Shown in pieces: positions 4,923 to 7,443 of a DNA stretch of 7,443 bases. Each line of letters opens with the position of its first letter. Position 1 is the stretch's first letter. Under the pieces are notes generated by a model that worked only from the letters and a program-made list of their open reading frames with translations, was not told where the DNA came from and ran no database searches. The DNA is taken from NCBI GenBank assembly GCA_030158535.1, contig JAOASV010000222.1, positions 1-7,443 of the forward strand, written 5' to 3'. Source of the stretch: Sediminibacterium sp. Its GTDB lineage: Bacteria; Bacteroidota; Bacteroidia; Chitinophagales; Chitinophagaceae. The position numbers were made by a program, and so were the translations under genes.

Positions 4923-6383
4923 TTACTGATTGATAAATCTAGTCCATCCTTTCCACCAGAATGCATCTACACCAGCAGCGTCACAAGCACCTCTAAATTT
5001 AACTACATTAAAACCAGAAGTTAAACTAGGGTCTGTAAAGCTAGCGCCCGTTAAAATATCTTGGTTACCATTAGATCCACCAAAAGGTAAGAAATCCGGA
5101 GCACTGTAGCTAAATGGAGCAATCATTTTTGCATCAGATACGTTGGTTAATACTTTATTGCTAAATGCAGTGTTACCAAAGAATGTTTTAACAGAATCAG
5201 CGTTCCAAGTTGCACCTGTTGCACCAGCAAAACTGTAAGAAGTTGCATCTGTTCCTGTTACAGGACCGCAACCAGCAATGATGTTATTTTTAAAACGTAC
5301 AGTGCTATCCATTACATTTAATTGAACAGCTCTACCATTTCTACCATCAATTAATAAACCAGCAGGCCAACCTAAAATTACAGAGTTGTAAATAGAGATA
5401 CCTGTGTTTCTTCTAACATGTGCAGCAGATAAATATAAGCTGTTACCATTGTTAGCAAGGGTAGCTCTTGGTCCAATTAAAGTAAGGTTTGAGAAAACCG
5501 CTTTAGTTTGTGGGCTATTTAAAGATCCACCAGCATCGTTATCAGATTCAAAAGCTTCTGAACGAGAAATATCTGCAATAGTAGAATCTCTTAATACAAT
5601 ACCAAACTGTACTTTACCGCTATAACCATTATCAGAATCAAAATCATCATCTTGTGTTTTGTATGCAATAAGGTGCTTACAATTTACAGTACCACCAAAC
5701 CACTCAAAAGCATCATCTTTTGCATAGGTTACTTGTACGTAATCGATAATTGTACCGCTACCTACAGCAGCCATTGTTAAGCTATTAATTTCTTTATCGG
5801 GTTGGTATGCATAACCAGCATATTCAATTCTTACATAACGTAAAATACCTGAATTATCTGCGTTATTAGGCGATGCACCACCACCTGCTAAACCATCTCC
5901 AAATGAATTGTCGATACCACCTTCTACTTGTAAAACACCAGCACCACCGCCAGTACCTGTAAAGGCTGTATTAACTTGTGCTTTACCACAAATTACAATA
6001 CCACCCCAGTCACCAGAACGCGGAACAGGAGAATTAGAAGTAAATACAATTGGCTTTTCTTGCGTACCATCTGCAATAATTTTTGCACCACGGGTAATTA
6101 CAAGTGCAGCCACGTTAGCACCTACGTAGTCACCTTTTACAGTAACACCAGGTTGAACTGTTAATGTTGCATTATTAACGATGTAAACGATACCACTTAA
6201 GATATAGTTGTTACCTTCTCTTAAAACAGTATCCTTATCGATACGACCTTTTAAAATAATGGTTTGAACACCAGGTGTTGTAGGTTGTTGGATAACGTTT
6301 GTTCCACCATCCATTTCAATTTTTCTACAACTTGTAGCAATAAGTGCAACAAAGGCAGCTGCTAACAAAATCGACTTTTTCAT
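4923..6383 (-). CDS. Beta-helix-like outer-membrane lipoprotein, partner of the upstream TonB receptor
   Basis: This 486-residue lipoprotein has no assigned function. Seen: a lipoprotein signal (KK, hydrophobic 5-15, lipobox IATSC, Cys19), then RKIEMD, a loose match to the Lys plus acidic surface-export signal of Bacteroidota lipoproteins. Residues 52-130 form short strand-turn repeats typical of right-handed parallel beta-helix proteins: NNATLTVQPGVTVKG, RGAKIIADGTQEKPIVFTS, SGDWGGIVICGKA. Further rungs follow: GILRYVRIEYAG (179-190), GTIIDYVQVTYAKDDAFEWF (210-229), AYKTQDDDFDSDNGYSG (240-256, strongly acidic, possibly calcium-binding) and ISIYNSVILGW (329-339). The C-terminus (VDAFWWKGWTRFINQ) resembles the usual end of this family, and I see no T9SS sorting domain. 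Such proteins are often labelled hypothetical or, wrongly, multicopper oxidase. The ATG lies 31 A/T-rich bases after the receptor stop, so the two are almost surely co-transcribed. Confidence 0.85.
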   Translation of the reverse strand: MKKSILLAAAFVALIATSCRKIEMDGGTNVIQQPTTPGVQTIILKGRIDKDTVLREGNNYILSGIVYIVNNATLTVQPGVTVKGDYVGANVAALVITRGAKIIADGTQEKPIVFTSNSPVPRSGDWGGIVICGKAQVNTAFTGTGGGAGVLQVEGGIDNSFGDGLAGGGASPNNADNSGILRYVRIEYAGYAYQPDKEINSLTMAAVGSGTIIDYVQVTYAKDDAFEWFGGTVNCKHLIAYKTQDDDFDSDNGYSGKVQFGIVLRDSTIADISRSEAFESDNDAGGSLNSPQTKAVFSNLTLIGPRATLANNGNSLYLSAAHVRRNTGISIYNSVILGWPAGLLIDGRNGRAVQLNVMDSTVRFKNNIIAGCGPVTGTDATSYSFAGATGATWNADSVKTFFGNTAFSNKVLTNVSDAKMIAPFSYSAPDFLPFGGSNGNQDILTGASFTDPSLTSGFNVVKFRGACDAAGVDAFWWKGWTRFINQ

Positions 6384-6414
6384 TTTTATTTGTTTTTAAG
6401 TATTTTTATAATTA
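6384..6414 (-). promoter_or_regulatory. Short A/T-rich operon spacer before the lipoprotein gene
   Basis: These 31 bases join the receptor stop to the lipoprotein ATG. On the minus strand they are nearly all A and T, ending AAAACAAATAAAA before the start codon. An A-rich leader without Shine-Dalgarno is common for well-translated Bacteroidota genes. No -7 box or hairpin is present, which supports read-through from the receptor gene. Confidence 0.5.
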
Positions 6415-7443
6415 TTATAGTGAATAGGCAAAGCTGATACCAATATTTGTACCTGTTTGACGGCTTAAACGGAATGGATCTTTTGTTTTATCCAGTCTTG
6501 TATTGCCATCTGGGTTTTGGTAGAAATAAAGTGTTTGGTTTAAAATATCTTGGATATTAAGTTTTAATTCAGCTTTGTTGTTTGCAAATTTTTTGCTTAC
6601 CTGAAAATCAAATACAGGTCTAGAAGATTCGTAAATATCTGGCTGATCTAAACTTCCCACAAATGTTACACGACGACCAATTTGGTTATAGAGTAAAGTA
6701 GCGCTAAAACCTTTTTCTGGTAAATCGTATAAAGCACTAAAGTTAATAAGGTATGGAGACTGACCTTGTAATGGTCTATCAAGTGCTAGATTACCATCTT
6801 TCACACGGCTGTTAATGTATGAACCATTGGCTTGCAGCGTAAAGTTTTTAAAGGCTTCAGAAAAATCTAATTTCTTTCTAATTTCAAACTCAACACCATA
6901 TGCACTCGCACTATTAGGGTTTGCAAAATTGAATACACTTGATCCACCTGCACCAAAGTTGTACACCATTTCGATTGGCTTATTAAAGTACTTGTAAAAA
7001 GCACCAAACGTAATCACTTCTCCAGAAGCTGGATATAGTTCATAACGTAAGTCTAGGTTGGTAATTTTAGTACGCTCAAGTGTTGGTAAACCTTGAACTG
7101 CAGCGTTTAAATCAAAGTCGTAGTATTGGAAGGTAGCAAGCTCTCTAAACTCTGGTCTTACTACAGTTTGAGATGCAGAAAAACGTAAGTTGGTTAAATT
7201 ATTAAGCTTGTATGTAGCGTTTAAACCAGGTAAGAAGTCCGTAACTCTAGAATAGTTATGACGCGGATCTGATTTATAAACACTTCCAATTAATTGATCA
7301 TAATCTTCTACACGTAAGCCCCAAATAACGCGTAATTTGTTACCAAGCTGGTTATCCATTTGAACATAACCAGCATTTAAAATGGTATTGGCTAAATAGC
7401 GGAATAAATTTCCTCTAATCGCATCAAAAGCTAATAAGTTACT
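6415..7443 (-). CDS. TonB-dependent outer membrane receptor, C-terminal 342 residues (5' end outside window)
   Basis: TonB-dependent receptors import a bound ligand across the outer membrane using TonB-ExbBD energy. Seen: the frame stays open from the stop at 6415 to the window edge; an internal ATG at 7359 is not the start. The visible part is barrel only, with alternating strands and long loops: NAGYVQMDNQ, LRVIWGLRVEDYDQ, DFLPGLNATYKL, LRFSASQTVVRPEFRELATF, ITNLDLRYELYP, GEVITFGAFYKYFNKPIE, SAYGVEFEIRKKLDF and LKLNIQDILNQTLYFYQN. These are the standard C-terminal strands of the Bacteroidota receptor group that often carries an N-terminal carboxypeptidase-like domain. The plug and TonB box are outside the window. 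The last strand ends FAYSL rather than in the usual terminal aromatic residue. It does not read as a SusC, and its partner is not SusD. The ligand cannot be told from this part. Confidence 0.92.
   Translation of the reverse strand, partial: SNLLAFDAIRGNLFRYLANTILNAGYVQMDNQLGNKLRVIWGLRVEDYDQLIGSVYKSDPRHNYSRVTDFLPGLNATYKLNNLTNLRFSASQTVVRPEFRELATFQYYDFDLNAAVQGLPTLERTKITNLDLRYELYPASGEVITFGAFYKYFNKPIEMVYNFGAGGSSVFNFANPNSASAYGVEFEIRKKLDFSEAFKNFTLQANGSYINSRVKDGNLALDRPLQGQSPYLINFSALYDLPEKGFSATLLYNQIGRRVTFVGSLDQPDIYESSRPVFDFQVSKKFANNKAELKLNIQDILNQTLYFYQNPDGNTRLDKTKDPFRLSRQTGTNIGISFAYSL

Noticed and set aside
5404..6164. Plus-strand frames of 62-73 codons within the lipoprotein gene
   Set aside because: They are antisense to a repetitive coding sequence, where long shadow frames are expected; no start signals seen.
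4923..6383. Multicopper oxidase, a label sometimes given to this family
   Set aside because: No HxH copper-ligand motifs are present; the sequence shows strand-turn repeats instead.
6815..6997. 60-codon plus-strand frame within the receptor gene
   Set aside because: It is antisense to conserved barrel strands and has no supporting signal.
1..7443. tRNA, rRNA, CRISPR array, insertion sequence, prophage or defence genes
   Set aside because: I saw no cloverleaf, no regular spaced direct repeats, no transposase or integrase motifs and no nuclease or toxin signatures.

Overview
The window reads as chromosome from a Bacteroidota bacterium. Three things point there: PorU and GldJ are type IX secretion/gliding proteins known only from this phylum; upstream regions carry matches to the Bacteroidota -7 element TAnnTTTG; and leaders are A/T-rich without a strong Shine-Dalgarno. 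I cannot name the genus. An affiliation near Chitinophagia or Sphingobacteriia is a guess from protein flavour only. No tRNA, rRNA, CRISPR array, insertion sequence or phage gene was seen.

Region 1 (1-2373) is a type IX secretion system (T9SS) pair. The first 195 codons of porU (surface sortase) run leftward off the window edge. gldJ (SUMF1/FGE-fold lipoprotein) runs rightward. They diverge from a 222-base spacer that holds a -7 box on each side, a 6-bp dyad close to the porU promoter and three CTTAAG palindromes close to the gldJ promoter.

Region 2 (2374-3804) is murF, the last cytoplasmic ligase of the peptidoglycan precursor pathway. It converges on gldJ across an 88-base gap with an intrinsic terminator. 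Its start is set at 3775 by an exact -7 box (3797-3804) just upstream.

Region 3 (3805-4890) is a rightward run of small genes: a doubtful basic 49-residue ORF, a 66-residue two-helix membrane protein with a glycine/cysteine tail, and a 146-residue DUF983 zinc-ribbon membrane protein. The last is preceded by an exact -7 box, which moves its start to 4381. A perfect 16-bp bidirectional terminator closes the region.

Region 4 (4923-7443, minus strand) is a two-gene unit: the C-terminal 342 residues of a TonB-dependent receptor barrel, then after 31 bases a lipoprotein with a parallel beta-helix-like body. This looks like an outer-membrane transporter with a co-expressed, possibly surface-exposed lipoprotein partner of unknown ligand. 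It is the part of the window whose function is least explained.
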